Assembly: GCF_017873435.1 (NCBI RefSeq)
Contig: NZ_JAGGKG010000003.1
Span: 1-64,000, forward strand
DNA: 64,000 nucleotides
Reading direction: 5' to 3'
Source of the DNA: Paenibacillus turicensis
Lineage (GTDB): Bacteria > Bacillota > Bacilli > Paenibacillales > Paenibacillaceae
The notes below the pieces were generated by a model, which searched no databases, was not told where the DNA came from, and was given only the letters and a program-made list of their open reading frames with translations. A program made the translations under genes and the position numbers. Below, one piece after another: positions 45,594 to 55,932 of the stretch (positions are counted from its first letter, which is position 1; every line of letters begins with the position of its first letter).

Positions 45594-47300
45594 ATGAATC
45601 AAGTATTAAGCAAACCTGCGAAGACACAACGACGTCCTAAGTCGTCACCGCCACCAGTCCGCGTTTTTTCTCTAGGAGGGATCGGTGAAATTGGTAAAAA
45701 CATGTATGGTATTGAGTATAAAAATGAAATCATCCTCATTGATGCTGGCTTGAAATTTCCTGATTCCAAGCTTTCAGGCATCGATTATATTATTCCCGAC
45801 ATGACCTATCTTGTGAATCAAAGTCATAAAATCAAGGGTTTATTTTTAACGCACGGTCACGAAGATCATATTGGTGCTATTCCTTTCTTGCTTAAACAGT
45901 TATCCATTCCAATTTATGGTGGAGCACTTACGATTGGTTTAGTGAAGGCAAAGCTTGAAGAATACCGTTTAAAGGGTCAAGCAGAGCTACACGTTTTTAG
46001 TGAAAATGATATCTTTGAATTTCAGCATCTTGCTGTTCATTTTTTCCGTACTACACATAGTATTCCGGATGCATTTGGTATTGTGGTAGATACACCTTAT
46101 GGGGCTGTTGTGCATACAGGTGATTTTAAATTTGATTTTACACCTGAGGATCTTCCTGCCAACCTTCCTAAAATGGCAAACGTAGGTGGTAAAGGCGTTT
46201 TGGCCCTATTAGCAGATAGTACGAATAGTGAAAAAGAAGGGTTCACACCTTCTGATCGCAAAGTGGGACATGCCATTATGGAGTCTTTTCGTGAATGTAA
46301 GGGCAGAATTTTATTTGCTGCGTTTGCCTCAAATGTGAATCGCTTACAACAAGTCGTAGAAGCTGCGATCCAATGTGATCGTAAAATTGCAGTTATTGGT
46401 AGAAGTATGGAAAAAGTGTTTACAATTGCACAGGAGTTAGGCTACATTCGTCTTCCAGAAGGCTTGTTAATAGATGTGAAGCACATTGATAGATATGAGG
46501 AAAATCGTATTTTAATTTTATGTACAGGTAGTCAAGGCGAGCCTAACGCGGCATTAAGCCGGATTGCTTCTGGCGCTCATCGATCAGTACAGATCTATCC
46601 AGGTGACTCTGTTATTTTCTCTGCTTCACCGATTCCAGGTAATACGCAAAATATTAACCGTAGCATTGATATGCTGATGCGTGCAGGTGCGAATGTAATT
46701 TACGGACCTTCGTGGGGAATTCATGCCTCTGGTCATGGCTGTAGAGAAGATTTAAAGCTGATGCTCAGCTTTATAAGACCTAAATTTTTTATTCCAATTC
46801 ACGGAGAATACCGGATGCTATTATCTCATCGAAATCTAGCAATCCAGACAGGAATCCAAGAAAAGAATATTTTTGTAATGGATATTGGTGATACCGTTTC
46901 TCTATATCGTAATCGTGCAAAACGTGGAAGAGCCATTCCTGCAGGTGAGGTCATGATTAGCAATGGGGAAATGCGTAGCTTTGAAGATGAATTGATCGAG
47001 GAACGTGAGGAGCTAGCTCAAGAGGGCGTTGTCATTGTTGTGATGACTGTAGATAAAACCACACAGCAAATATTATCAGGCCCAGATATTGTGACGCGTG
47101 GATTTGTGTATATGCAAGATGCGAGACCATTGCTCCGCCGTGCTGAAACTGCACTTCGTAAAAACCTAAATCGACTAGGTGAACGTCAAGAATATGACCA
47201 TGCATTATGGACAAAAACGACCCATAAGGTTTTGCGTAGACATTTCACGAAGGAAGTTGGCAGAACACCTCACATCATGCCATCAATTATGGAGATTTAA
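45594..47300 (+). CDS. Ribonuclease J
   Basis: The 568-residue metallo-beta-lactamase/beta-CASP nuclease has THGHEDHIG (metal-binding H-x-H-x-D-H), VHTGDFKFD, GTNS-type ADSTNSEKEGFTPSD and HASGHGCREDLKLM, hallmarks of RNase J. It has 5-prime exonuclease and endonuclease activity in mRNA turnover. The N-terminal basic tail (KPAKTQRRPKSSPPPVRVFS) precedes the core. Whether it is J1 or J2 cannot be told from one copy. The ATG at 45594 is chosen with AGAGGATT upstream; 12 earlier codons are open. Confidence 0.93.
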   Translation: MNQVLSKPAKTQRRPKSSPPPVRVFSLGGIGEIGKNMYGIEYKNEIILIDAGLKFPDSKLSGIDYIIPDMTYLVNQSHKIKGLFLTHGHEDHIGAIPFLLKQLSIPIYGGALTIGLVKAKLEEYRLKGQAELHVFSENDIFEFQHLAVHFFRTTHSIPDAFGIVVDTPYGAVVHTGDFKFDFTPEDLPANLPKMANVGGKGVLALLADSTNSEKEGFTPSDRKVGHAIMESFRECKGRILFAAFASNVNRLQQVVEAAIQCDRKIAVIGRSMEKVFTIAQELGYIRLPEGLLIDVKHIDRYEENRILILCTGSQGEPNAALSRIASGAHRSVQIYPGDSVIFSASPIPGNTQNINRSIDMLMRAGANVIYGPSWGIHASGHGCREDLKLMLSFIRPKFFIPIHGEYRMLLSHRNLAIQTGIQEKNIFVMDIGDTVSLYRNRAKRGRAIPAGEVMISNGEMRSFEDELIEEREELAQEGVVIVVMTVDKTTQQILSGPDIVTRGFVYMQDARPLLRRAETALRKNLNRLGERQEYDHALWTKTTHKVLRRHFTKEVGRTPHIMPSIMEI

Positions 47301-47326
47301 CTCAAATTTATATCTTATAAAATGAT

Positions 47327-47385
47327 ATTAAGTTGCGTTTTTTTGCGAAAGAACTTATCTTTTTTTGCAAAATACGCAACTTAAT
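47327..47385. terminator. Palindromic hairpin with internal T tracts
   Basis: ATTAAGTTGCGT (47327-47338) pairs perfectly with ACGCAACTTAAT (47374-47385). T-rich runs lie inside the loop. It follows the RNase J gene by 26 bases and may end transcription or mark a processing site; no T run follows the 3-prime arm, so classic termination is uncertain. Confidence 0.5.
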
Positions 47386-47472
47386 TGGTTAATATACGTT
47401 AGGTGTTATGTGGTTTGTATTTTTACCCTATAACATTTTGGATGAAAATTAGAGCTATTGGAGGGTTTCATA

Positions 47473-48744
47473 TTGTTGTCAAGCAATCAGAGTAGTAGGT
47501 CTGGGGTGTTACAGCGTATTTCATATGCAATTTTTAAGGATAAGCGTCCCGCAGTCTTTATTAGTCTAGTAGTTATCTTTATTTTAGGTGCTTATTTGAG
47601 ATTTGATTTCATTACTTCCGTTAAGCACAATGTGACTCATGATACAAAAGGGTACGATATTCTTGTTCGGCAATTATTTGAAGATGGTGTCTACGCCTAT
47701 AAGGATACAAAGCCAAATGCACAGGTAACACCGGGGTATCCTATCTTTATGGCTGCTGTTTATAAAATGGTAGACTATCAAAACCATGATCCATATCCAT
47801 ATATTAGATACATACAAGTTGGGATCAGCTTGCTAACTATGTATATCATTTATCGTTTAGCTAGAAGATTAGGAGGCACAGGGGTAGGGATAGCCGCAAC
47901 AGCGATTTCTGCCATTTATCCTTCGTTTGTATGGAGTAATGGAGCCATATTAACAGAAGTATTATGTACGTTTTTCCTAACGCTGTATTTGTATATGCAA
48001 GTGATTGCATTTGAGAAAAAAACTTGGCCGTATGCACTTGGTAGTGGTCTGTTACTAGGGCTAACAGTTCTTGTGAGACCAGAGTTTTTACCTTTGATCG
48101 TTGTTTGCCATGCTGTAGCCTATCTCTGGAAAAGAAATTGGAAAGAAATTGGTAAGCTACTTATCATTACTAGCCTAGGTTTAGGTATTGCGTTATCCCC
48201 ATGGGTTATTCGTAATATCATTACTTTAAATAAAGTAGTTGTGGCTTCTACTCAAGTTAATCCATTTGCCGCTGGAACCTATCCGGACAAAAACTATGAT
48301 GATGATATGGTTGATAGAAAAGGCAAAACGCAAATGGAAGTAGCAAAGGAACGGCTTTACATTGGTTTTACACAACATACATGGGAATATGTCCAATGGT
48401 ACACCGTTGGTAAATTGAAGTACACCTACGGAAAAATGTTTTTTGGTGCTGGACATAGCCCTTATTACGAAGTCATTCCGTTGCTTCCTAGAAATGCATT
48501 ACATTGGTTGTTAATTGGCTTCTTCCCAGTAACACTGGTGGCATGTATCAGGCGTTGGAGAGAACCTGCGTTTATGTTTGTGACTGTGATTGTTGCGATG
48601 TCTATGGTTCGTTTATTGTTTGTACCAGAGACACGATATAACTATACAGTAATGCCACTCATTATTATTTTAGATTGCTTAGTCGCAGCAGGCATTATCA
48701 AATGGTTTAAGCAAAGAAAGCAGCCGGTGATTCAACAAAAATGA
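47473..48744 (+). CDS. Integral membrane glycosyltransferase (GT39/ArnT-like)
   Basis: The roughly 423-residue protein has 9-11 membrane spans and the N-terminal extracytoplasmic loop with acidic residues (THDTKGYDILVRQLFEDGVYAY) and KPNAQVTPGYPIFMA, typical of the GT-C fold PMT/ArnT superfamily, which transfers sugars from polyprenyl-phosphate carriers outside the membrane. The start is probably one of two adjacent TTG codons eight bases after GGAGG. The GT2 enzyme encoded at 50812 could make its lipid-linked sugar. Confidence 0.82.
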   Translation: MLSSNQSSRSGVLQRISYAIFKDKRPAVFISLVVIFILGAYLRFDFITSVKHNVTHDTKGYDILVRQLFEDGVYAYKDTKPNAQVTPGYPIFMAAVYKMVDYQNHDPYPYIRYIQVGISLLTMYIIYRLARRLGGTGVGIAATAISAIYPSFVWSNGAILTEVLCTFFLTLYLYMQVIAFEKKTWPYALGSGLLLGLTVLVRPEFLPLIVVCHAVAYLWKRNWKEIGKLLIITSLGLGIALSPWVIRNIITLNKVVVASTQVNPFAAGTYPDKNYDDDMVDRKGKTQMEVAKERLYIGFTQHTWEYVQWYTVGKLKYTYGKMFFGAGHSPYYEVIPLLPRNALHWLLIGFFPVTLVACIRRWREPAFMFVTVIVAMSMVRLLFVPETRYNYTVMPLIIILDCLVAAGIIKWFKQRKQPVIQQK

Positions 48745-48762
48745 GGATGAGGTGTTAAAAAA

Positions 48763-50769
48763 TTGAATTTTCAGATTAAAAATTTCGTTGTAAAGTTGTT
48801 AGCTTTTGTTATGGTTTTCGCTTTAATTATGCCACAGACACTCGCATTTGCAGATCAATCAATAGATTCAACTAAAAAACAAGAGGATACTACAAATACA
48901 AGCAATGAAGGAACATCTTCAGATTCAGCTACTAAGGAAGGGACAACAGTGGAGCAAAACTCTGACCCTACTACACCTGTTGACCCTACTAAATCAGTAG
49001 ATTCTACTACACCGGTGGATTCTACTAACGATGTGACTGAAGAGGGGAAACCTTCTACAGAGGCAACTCCAACTACGGAGCAAAATGCTACAACTGAAGG
49101 CGATGGCTTACTCGTTTTATATATGAATAGCGCGAAAATGGAGCAAAATGGGCAAGTCTATCAATCTACTTCCCCAATGACAGTGAAAAAGGGAGTTTCA
49201 TATGTTGGTGTTCGCTCCTTAACGAACCAAATCGGCTATCAATTTACGTATTTGCCTGAAACAAAGGAATTCGTAATTACGTATGAAGGTCATGAGCTAA
49301 AATTCAAAGTAAATACGACTGAATATATGGTGGATGGTGTGCAGCAAACTATGCGTGGTGCCGTTTACCAAGAAAAAAATGTAACGATGGTTCCACTTAC
49401 CGCAATTATGACTGCATTAAATATTCCTTATACTGTGGAAGGAAAAAAGGTAATTTTACAGCTTAAAACAGCTGAGGAGGAACCTGTTCCAGAGCCAATT
49501 CCGCCAGTAGCTCTTTTTACTACAGATAAAGCGGAATATAAAATTGGGGAAAAAATATACGTTAGTGATCAATCCACTCCAGGGAATAGTGAAATTGTAA
49601 GTCGGAAGTGGAGCGAAAATTGGCAAAGTCAAAGACCCGCATTTTTCTCCGCAGGTCCTAAAAGCATTACTTTGACGGTAACAGATAAAAATGGATTAAC
49701 TTCTGAGTACACTGTAACGATTAATATTTCAAATGAAGTATTGTATACAGAAGCACAATTTAATATGCTATTTACAGAAGTAGGACAAAAATTCCCACTT
49801 GGTGAAAAAAGCGTACTTTCCTTTGACAGAGTTCCCTTTACTTTCACACCTGAGCCTTATACACTTTTTAGAAGTAGTGGCCCTGAGACGGTAACAACGG
49901 AAGGAATTTTGTATAGCGATATTATTCAAGGCAATACTCGTTTTATGATCCATCATGGCAACAAGATTGGTGAAAAAGCGAAGCTATATGTAATTGCGCA
50001 AAACGACAACATGACTGAAACCACCATTAGCACTGAAAGTTATGGTGTTGCAGGACCAAGTGAACACCCAGATATTACTGGACGTGTTTCATTTCAAAGA
50101 TATTTGGAAAATTCATTAACAGGCAGCAAAAAAAATAATACTACGTTATTACCAGGAGAAAGCAAATTAATTTTAACTGACTTAAGTGCAAGTATTATGG
50201 GTCAAGGACAAGTATTATCATTGTTTGGTGATGTATACAGCGACAACCCAATCAAATATACTGTAGTTATAGTCAAGGCTGGTAGTGATCCGTTACAGGC
50301 ACTTGCTACATTGCCGAATCTTGATCCAAAAGAATCGATTGTTCGCGGAACTTTCACTGACTCTACGAAGGTTTTCCGTTATACTGAGTTGTTAGGAGCT
50401 AAGGATCAACGTTTACCACTTACAGATAATTCGTTTGATTTGTTCCAACAAGGTTATGATGGCATTATGGGGACCTCTGCGATTAACTCAGGTAACTATG
50501 GTGTATTGTACAAGCTCCAGCTTGAGCGTGTTGCACCTAATACGTTAATAACGTTTAATCCACGTGGTGGCTTGTTCCTTGGTGCAGCGATGGTAAATGG
50601 TAAAGTGGTCAGCTTCTCACATTCAGACGCTACACCAACCACGTCAGCAAGTGTGCTTTATCGTACAGGTAGCAGCGAAGAAAAGGTAGAAATTATTTTG
50701 ACACCTTCTGCTGGCAGTAATATGCCATTTAACCTATTGTTTATGCCGATGCCACAAAAAAAGAATTAA
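48763..50769 (+). CDS. Secreted protein with copper-amine-oxidase-N-like stalk and PKD-like domains
   Basis: The 668-residue precursor has a signal peptide (KLLAFVMVFALIMPQTLAFA), a Thr/Ser/Pro-rich low-complexity stretch (about 32-115), a stalk domain of the copper amine oxidase N-terminal family (about 120-235; MTVKKGVSYVGVRSL, VTMVPLTAIMTALNIPY), a PKD-like Ig domain (about 250-325) and a long C-terminal beta-rich region of unknown function. It is likely exported to the surface. The Thr/Ser-rich stretch is a plausible O-glycosylation target for the adjacent transferases; this is inference. Confidence 0.75.
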   Translation: MNFQIKNFVVKLLAFVMVFALIMPQTLAFADQSIDSTKKQEDTTNTSNEGTSSDSATKEGTTVEQNSDPTTPVDPTKSVDSTTPVDSTNDVTEEGKPSTEATPTTEQNATTEGDGLLVLYMNSAKMEQNGQVYQSTSPMTVKKGVSYVGVRSLTNQIGYQFTYLPETKEFVITYEGHELKFKVNTTEYMVDGVQQTMRGAVYQEKNVTMVPLTAIMTALNIPYTVEGKKVILQLKTAEEEPVPEPIPPVALFTTDKAEYKIGEKIYVSDQSTPGNSEIVSRKWSENWQSQRPAFFSAGPKSITLTVTDKNGLTSEYTVTINISNEVLYTEAQFNMLFTEVGQKFPLGEKSVLSFDRVPFTFTPEPYTLFRSSGPETVTTEGILYSDIIQGNTRFMIHHGNKIGEKAKLYVIAQNDNMTETTISTESYGVAGPSEHPDITGRVSFQRYLENSLTGSKKNNTTLLPGESKLILTDLSASIMGQGQVLSLFGDVYSDNPIKYTVVIVKAGSDPLQALATLPNLDPKESIVRGTFTDSTKVFRYTELLGAKDQRLPLTDNSFDLFQQGYDGIMGTSAINSGNYGVLYKLQLERVAPNTLITFNPRGGLFLGAAMVNGKVVSFSHSDATPTTSASVLYRTGSSEEKVEIILTPSAGSNMPFNLLFMPMPQKKN

Positions 50770-50811
50770 TTATAACAGAGATGAAGAATTGAATTTCCGG
50801 AGGTCATTATT

Positions 50812-51510
50812 GTGAAGATTCTGTTGATCATACCCGCCTACAATGAAGAAAAGAATATCGGACGTATCCTCGATGTTTTGTGCCGGGACTATAAAGATGT
50901 AGATGTACTTGTTGTCAATGATTGCTCTACAGATAAGACCTCAGAGGTTGTACAGCAATTTCCGGTAGCCTTAGTTAATCTTCCTTGTAATCTTGGTATT
51001 GGTGGGGCTGTGCAAACAGGATATAAATATGCCTGGGAAAAAGGATATGATATTGCAGTGCAAGTGGACGGAGACGGACAACATAACCCAGCCTATTTAA
51101 AAGATATACTCCAACCGTTAATCGATGGTCAAGCCGATCTAGTCATTGGCTCTAGATATATTGACAAAACTGGGTTTCAATCCACTCGATTAAGAAGAGT
51201 TGGTATTGTGTACTTTTCTAAATTGCTGAAAATGTGTACAGGTCAGCTTATTACTGATCCCACATCTGGATTTAGAGCTTGTAATAAGGCAGTGATAGAG
51301 ATGTTTTCTAAAAGATATCCTGTCGATTATCCTGAACCAGAATCGATTATGTTTCTAAAGCGTAATCAGTTCAGAATTAGCGAAGTACCTGTGCAAATGG
51401 AAGCAAGGCTGCAAGGTAAATCTTCAATTACTTCTTTTAAATCCGTATACTATATGGCAAAAGTATCGATGGCCATACTCATAGATAGTATGCGTAAGCA
51501 AATAGTGTAG
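50812..51510 (+). CDS. GT2 glycosyltransferase (dolichyl-phosphate mannose synthase-like)
   Basis: The 232-residue cytosolic enzyme has IIPAYNEEKNIGRIL, DVLVVNDCSTDKT and QVDGDGQHNP (the DxD-type metal site), then DLVIGSRY and DPTSGFRACN, as in DPM1-like GT2 enzymes that load a sugar onto polyprenyl phosphate. No C-terminal membrane spans are present. It begins with GTG after GGAGG and lies 10 bases before the DUF2304 gene. It is likely to supply the GT39-like enzyme. Confidence 0.88.
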   Translation: MKILLIIPAYNEEKNIGRILDVLCRDYKDVDVLVVNDCSTDKTSEVVQQFPVALVNLPCNLGIGGAVQTGYKYAWEKGYDIAVQVDGDGQHNPAYLKDILQPLIDGQADLVIGSRYIDKTGFQSTRLRRVGIVYFSKLLKMCTGQLITDPTSGFRACNKAVIEMFSKRYPVDYPEPESIMFLKRNQFRISEVPVQMEARLQGKSSITSFKSVYYMAKVSMAILIDSMRKQIV

Positions 51511-51520
51511 GAGCTCTAGT

Positions 51521-51889
51521 ATGATATCATTTAAATTTCAGATTATATTAATTGTTGGTGCTTTGTTTTGTTTTTTTGCTTTAATCAATTTAATTCGAAA
51601 ATATAAACTAGAGCTAAGATATTCTCTCCTTTGGATGATTGTAATGTTGCTGATTTTAGTATTAGCAATCGATCCGCATTTAGTAGGATGGGTATCTAAG
51701 GGGATGGGTGTTGAGTTACCTGTAAATACTGTGTTTTTCCTCACTATCTTTGGCTTAATTATGATTGTTTTTTCCTTAACGGTTACAGTTTCTAAACTGA
51801 CGACCAAAATTAAGGAATTGTCACAGCAATTAGGAATTATGCAACATCATTTAAATGAGCTTAAACAACATGAACAGCATAAATCCTAA
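51521..51889 (+). CDS. DUF2304 family membrane protein
   Basis: The 122-residue protein has three hydrophobic segments (about 5-23, 34-52 and 67-89) and a charged coiled-coil-like tail (KLTTKIKELSQQLGIMQHH). DUF2304 proteins are regularly found just after DPM1-like GT2 genes, as here, and may anchor or flip the lipid-linked product. Function is not established. Confidence 0.8.
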   Translation: MISFKFQIILIVGALFCFFALINLIRKYKLELRYSLLWMIVMLLILVLAIDPHLVGWVSKGMGVELPVNTVFFLTIFGLIMIVFSLTVTVSKLTTKIKELSQQLGIMQHHLNELKQHEQHKS

Positions 51890-51922
51890 AGGTGCGTACA
51901 GACTACTATCAAGTATTCATCA

Positions 51923-51950
51923 TTGACATTTCGTCATTTTTAGATATAAT
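51923..51950 (+). promoter_or_regulatory. Sigma-A promoter of the leuS T-box transcript
   Basis: TTGACA (51923-51928) and TATAAT (51945-51950) are both perfect and 16 bases apart. Transcription would start near 51957, just before the T-box leader. Confidence 0.8.
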
Positions 51951-51974
51951 TGTTTGTGATATTTACAAATGTAG

Positions 51975-52256
51975 GGCTATGACAAGGAGTAGTATTTTAT
52001 TGTTCCCCATGCAGAGAGTTGGTGGCAGGTGCAAACCAACAGGGTTAAATAGAAGAACTCGCCTTTGAGCTATGATATAACGTTACCTGAGGCCTATTAT
52101 GCTTAAGCTGTAACAGAAATATCATCGTCTTCATCCGCGTTAAGGATGCAAAGTGAGCTAAGGACAAAGCATGTCCAAAGCTAACTAGGGTGGTACCACG
52201 GGAATTAGACCTCTCGTCCCTAGCGATTATACGCTAGGGGCGGGAGGTTTTTTTGA
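51975..52256 (+). promoter_or_regulatory. Leucine T-box riboswitch with terminator
   Basis: The T-box sequence AGGGTGGTACCACGG (52187-52201) is near canonical. The specifier loop region GAAGAACTCGCC offers CTC (52058-52060), a leucine codon. Terminator arms are at 52209-52225 and 52232-52248, followed by seven T. Uncharged leucine tRNA binding at the specifier and at TGGT would form the antiterminator and allow leuS transcription. The gene downstream agrees with the specifier. Confidence 0.95.
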
Positions 52257-52323
52257 AATACCGACTATACAAGTGATAGCAAAAAATGAATGGACTTTTT
52301 GTCACAACTAAGGAGGATTTACA

Positions 52324-54750
52324 ATGGGTCATGATATTTATAACGCACAAGCCATTGAACCAAAATGGCAGAAGTATTGGGATGAGCAAGCAACATTTAA
52401 AACAAGAGAAGATGAAGGAAAGCCAAAATTTTATGCAATGGATATGTTCCCCTATCCGTCAGGAGCAGGTTTGCACGTAGGTCATCCTGAAGGTATGACA
52501 GCAACAGATATCGTATCTCGCTATAAGAGAATGTTAGGCTACAATGTACTTCATCCTATGGGCTGGGATGCATTTGGACTTCCAGCAGAGCAATATGCAA
52601 TCCAGACAGGAGAACACCCTCGTGATATTACAGTTAAAAATATTGACAATTTCCGTCGTCAGATTAAATCATTAGGATTTTCTTATGACTGGGATCGTGA
52701 GTTCAGCACAACAGACCCTGAATATTACAAGTGGACACAATGGATTTTTATTCAGTTATATAAAAAAGGACTTGCTTATGTTGCTGAGGTGCCTGTGAAC
52801 TGGTGCCCTGCATTGGGTACAGTACTAGCTAATGAAGAGGTTATTGACGGTAAAAGTGAACGTGGTGGTCACCCAGTTGTACGTAAACCGATGCGTCAAT
52901 GGATGCTGAAAATTACAGCCTATGCTGATCGTTTGCTTGAGGATTTAGAGGATCTAGACTGGAGCGAAAGCATTAAAGATATGCAGCGCAACTGGATCGG
53001 TAAATCTGAAGGTGCTGAGGTTGAATTTAAAATTGAAGGTCATGATGCTAAATTAACCGTATTTACGACTCGACCAGATACGTTGTTTGGCGCCAGCTAC
53101 GCAGTACTTGCACCGGAGCATGAGCTTGTTGCCTCCATTACTACTGCGGAGCAGCTAGAAGCAGTGAAGGCTTATCAAGAGCAAGCCTCACATAAAAGTG
53201 ATCTCGAAAGAACTGATTTAGCAAAAGATAAGTCAGGTGTATTTACAGGTGCTTATGCGATTAACCCAGTGAACGGCGCTAAATTGCAAATCTGGATTGC
53301 AGATTATGTATTAGCTGGTTATGGTACAGGGGCAATAATGGCGGTTCCAGGTCATGATGAGCGTGACCACGAATTTGCTAAAAAATTCAACTTACCAATT
53401 ATTGAGGTTGTTTCTGGTGGAAATATTGAGGAAGAGGCTTACGCAGGAGATGGACCTCACGTCAATTCCGATTTCATTAATGGTCTTCATAATGCGGAAG
53501 CAATTAAAGAAATGATTGCTTGGCTTGAGAAAAATGGTTATGGTAAAGGCAAAATTACGTATCGCTTACGTGATTGGTTGTTTAGTCGTCAACGTTATTG
53601 GGGTGAACCAATTCCGATTATCCATTTGGAAGATGGCTCAATGAAAACTGTTCCAGAGGATCAATTGCCATTACTATTACCTGATGTTGAACATATTAAG
53701 CCATCTGGTACAGGCGAATCACCACTCGCTAATGTTACAGAATGGGTAAATACAACCGATCCAGAGACAGGACTTCCAGCTCGTCGTGAGACAAATACAA
53801 TGCCACAATGGGCAGGTAGCTCTTGGTATTACTTGCGTTATATTGATCCACACAATGATAAAGAATTGTGCTCATTTGAGAAGCAAAAGCAATGGTTACC
53901 TGTAGACATGTACATCGGTGGTGTAGAGCATGCTGTACTTCATTTGCTGTATGCACGTTTTTGGCATAAGGTACTTTATGATCTTGGTGTAGTGTCTACG
54001 AAGGAACCGTTCCAAAAGCTAGTTAACCAAGGAATGATCCTTGGTACAAACAACGAGAAAATGAGTAAATCTCGTGGAAATGTCATTAATCCAGATGAAA
54101 TTGTCAATGAATTTGGTGCGGATACGTTACGCTTGTATGAAATGTTTATGGGTCCACTTGAGTCAACGAAACCTTGGAATGCAAATGGTGTGGAAGGAAT
54201 TCATCGTTTCTTGGCACGTGTATGGCGTTTATTCGTGACTGAGGATGGTAGCTTAAATGCGAAGATTGGTGCTAATCCTGAAGATACCTCGTTAAATTCA
54301 GTATGGCATAAAACAATTAAAAAAGTGACTGAAGACTTTGAAGCATTACGTTTTAATACCGCAATCAGCCAATTGATGATTTTTGTTAATGAAGCCTATA
54401 AAGCACCACATATACCTGTGGAGGCGGCAGAAAACTTTGTACAAATCTTATCACCTCTTGCCCCACACATTGCGGAAGAATTGTGGGCACGTTTAGGTCA
54501 CAAGGAGAGTATTACCTATGAGCCATGGCCAACTTATGATGAGTCTTGGACAGTGGAAGCTGAGGTTGAGATCGTAGTACAAGTGAATGGTAAGATTGTT
54601 GACCGCACAAAAATAGCGAAGGATTTGGATCAAGCAGGCATGCAGGAGCATGGTATGAGCTTAGATAGTGTTAAGGCAGCTATTGAAGGCAAGACTGTCC
54701 GTAAGGTCATTGCTGTTCCAGGCAAGCTTGTTAATATTGTAGTGGGTTAA
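52324..54750 (+). CDS. leuS: Leucyl-tRNA synthetase
   Basis: The 808-residue class I synthetase has the HIGH-type motif in [11 protein letters not shown], the CP1 editing domain with TTRPDTLFG and PGHDERD, and KMSKS at about 579-583 ([10 protein letters not shown]). The length matches bacterial LeuRS. Its transcript is controlled by the leucine T-box just upstream; the ribosome-binding site is AAGGAGG. An overlapping frame from 52286 is not coding. Confidence 0.97.
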   Translation: MGHDIYNAQAIEPKWQKYWDEQATFKTREDEGKPKFYAMDMFPYPSGAGLHVGHPEGMTATDIVSRYKRMLGYNVLHPMGWDAFGLPAEQYAIQTGEHPRDITVKNIDNFRRQIKSLGFSYDWDREFSTTDPEYYKWTQWIFIQLYKKGLAYVAEVPVNWCPALGTVLANEEVIDGKSERGGHPVVRKPMRQWMLKITAYADRLLEDLEDLDWSESIKDMQRNWIGKSEGAEVEFKIEGHDAKLTVFTTRPDTLFGASYAVLAPEHELVASITTAEQLEAVKAYQEQASHKSDLERTDLAKDKSGVFTGAYAINPVNGAKLQIWIADYVLAGYGTGAIMAVPGHDERDHEFAKKFNLPIIEVVSGGNIEEEAYAGDGPHVNSDFINGLHNAEAIKEMIAWLEKNGYGKGKITYRLRDWLFSRQRYWGEPIPIIHLEDGSMKTVPEDQLPLLLPDVEHIKPSGTGESPLANVTEWVNTTDPETGLPARRETNTMPQWAGSSWYYLRYIDPHNDKELCSFEKQKQWLPVDMYIGGVEHAVLHLLYARFWHKVLYDLGVVSTKEPFQKLVNQGMILGTNNEKMSKSRGNVINPDEIVNEFGADTLRLYEMFMGPLESTKPWNANGVEGIHRFLARVWRLFVTEDGSLNAKIGANPEDTSLNSVWHKTIKKVTEDFEALRFNTAISQLMIFVNEAYKAPHIPVEAAENFVQILSPLAPHIAEELWARLGHKESITYEPWPTYDESWTVEAEVEIVVQVNGKIVDRTKIAKDLDQAGMQEHGMSLDSVKAAIEGKTVRKVIAVPGKLVNIVVG

Positions 54751-54776
54751 TGGGATAAGGGTGGTGAGTATGAACA

Positions 54777-55229
54777 ATGTATAAATCTAAATTCATCCTT
54801 GCCATAACATCTGCTGTAATGGGTGCAGGTTTAATGTTTGTTGTCACTAATCTGACATCCTCTCCAGCAATTGAAGGTTGGACTCCGGTTAATACTGCTG
54901 TTGCGTCTACACTAGTGGAGCAGCAGCAGCCTCAATCGGAGCAACAGCTTCAATCAGAACAACCAAGTAAACAAGAACAAAACCAATCATCTGGGAAAGT
55001 TGCGGATAGTGAAAAATCAGCAGAGCAAACGAAACGAGTTAACATAAATACTGCAGGTTTAGTTGAATTGCAAAACATACCAGGTGTTGGAGAGAAAAAA
55101 GCGCAAACGATTATAGATTATCGTAATAAGCATGGTGCTTTTAAAAAAGTTCAGGATTTGACGAAAGTAAAAGGAATTGGTACAAAAAGCTTTCAGAAAA
55201 TGAAACCATTTATTGAGATTGGTTCTTGA
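54777..55229 (+). CDS. comEA: Competence DNA-binding protein ComEA
   Basis: The 150-residue protein has an N-terminal membrane anchor (about 5-25), a Gln/Ser-rich linker with repeated QPQSEQ-type units (about 46-75) and a C-terminal double helix-hairpin-helix (RVNINTAGLVELQNIPGVGEKKA, then LTKVKGIGTKSFQKMKPFI). ComEA binds incoming double-stranded DNA at the membrane. It is shorter than the 205-residue B. subtilis protein because the middle oligomerisation domain is missing. First of comEA-comEB, with comEC following. Confidence 0.93.
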   Translation: MYKSKFILAITSAVMGAGLMFVVTNLTSSPAIEGWTPVNTAVASTLVEQQQPQSEQQLQSEQPSKQEQNQSSGKVADSEKSAEQTKRVNINTAGLVELQNIPGVGEKKAQTIIDYRNKHGAFKKVQDLTKVKGIGTKSFQKMKPFIEIGS

Positions 55230-55248
55230 ACAGAGGAGAAATGCTGGA

Positions 55249-55773
55249 ATGAGTCAAGATGCACGTGCACGTAAGGACTGGGACACGTATTTCATGGACA
55301 TTGCCTACATGGCATCTACAAGGTGCAGATGTCATCGACGTCATGTTGGGGCTGTATTGGTGCAGGGGAAAAAGCTACTTGGGACAGCTTATAATGGTGC
55401 ACCTTCAGGTGTGCCAGACTGCTCAGAAGCGGGCTGTATGATCGCAGAGGAATATGAGCTAGCTATTGTAGATGGACAAGAGCAAATGGTGAAAAAACAG
55501 CGTTGTGTGAGAACAATCCATGCTGAACAAAATTTGTTGCTATTTACTGATCGTATTGATCGTGAAGGAGCAAGTGTGTATGTGACAGATCAGCCTTGCT
55601 GGACATGTGCCAATATGCTTGCAAATAGCGGTGTGCAGGAAGTAGTTTACCATCGAAGCTATCCTAAGGATGCGGATAAGGTGACTAAGCTGATGCAGCA
55701 GGTTGGCATTACATTTCGTTGTCTAGAAACGTATGAGCCTCCTGAGGTAGCAGTAAGTGAGATTACAAATTAG
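55249..55773 (+). CDS. comEB: ComEB, dCMP deaminase family protein
   Basis: The 174-residue protein has the cytidine/deoxycytidylate deaminase zinc site: HAEQN and PCWTCANML, plus CRCHRRHVGAVLV. It is dispensable for DNA uptake in B. subtilis and probably deaminates dCMP for dTMP synthesis. The ATG at 55249 is chosen with GAGGAG upstream; 12 earlier in-frame codons overlap comEA. A terminator follows, separating it from comEC. Confidence 0.94.
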   Translation: MSQDARARKDWDTYFMDIAYMASTRCRCHRRHVGAVLVQGKKLLGTAYNGAPSGVPDCSEAGCMIAEEYELAIVDGQEQMVKKQRCVRTIHAEQNLLLFTDRIDREGASVYVTDQPCWTCANMLANSGVQEVVYHRSYPKDADKVTKLMQQVGITFRCLETYEPPEVAVSEITN

Positions 55774-55806
55774 AGCAGTACTAAAAATTACAAGACATGA
55801 ACAAGG

Positions 55807-55852
55807 AAGAACCTTTAACTACGTGAAGACGTGGCTAAAGGTTCTTTTTTAT
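55807..55852 (+). terminator. Terminator between comEB and comEC
   Basis: aagaaccttta (55807-55817) pairs with taaaggttctt (55836-55846), followed by a T run. It implies that comEC has its own promoter or depends on read-through. Confidence 0.88.
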
Positions 55853-55932
55853 TGTTAAACGATAATCCAACTGCGCGAGAGGTTTGCGGAATGATGGTGG
55901 TTGGTCCCCATGGAAAATGAAAGGAGAAGACA

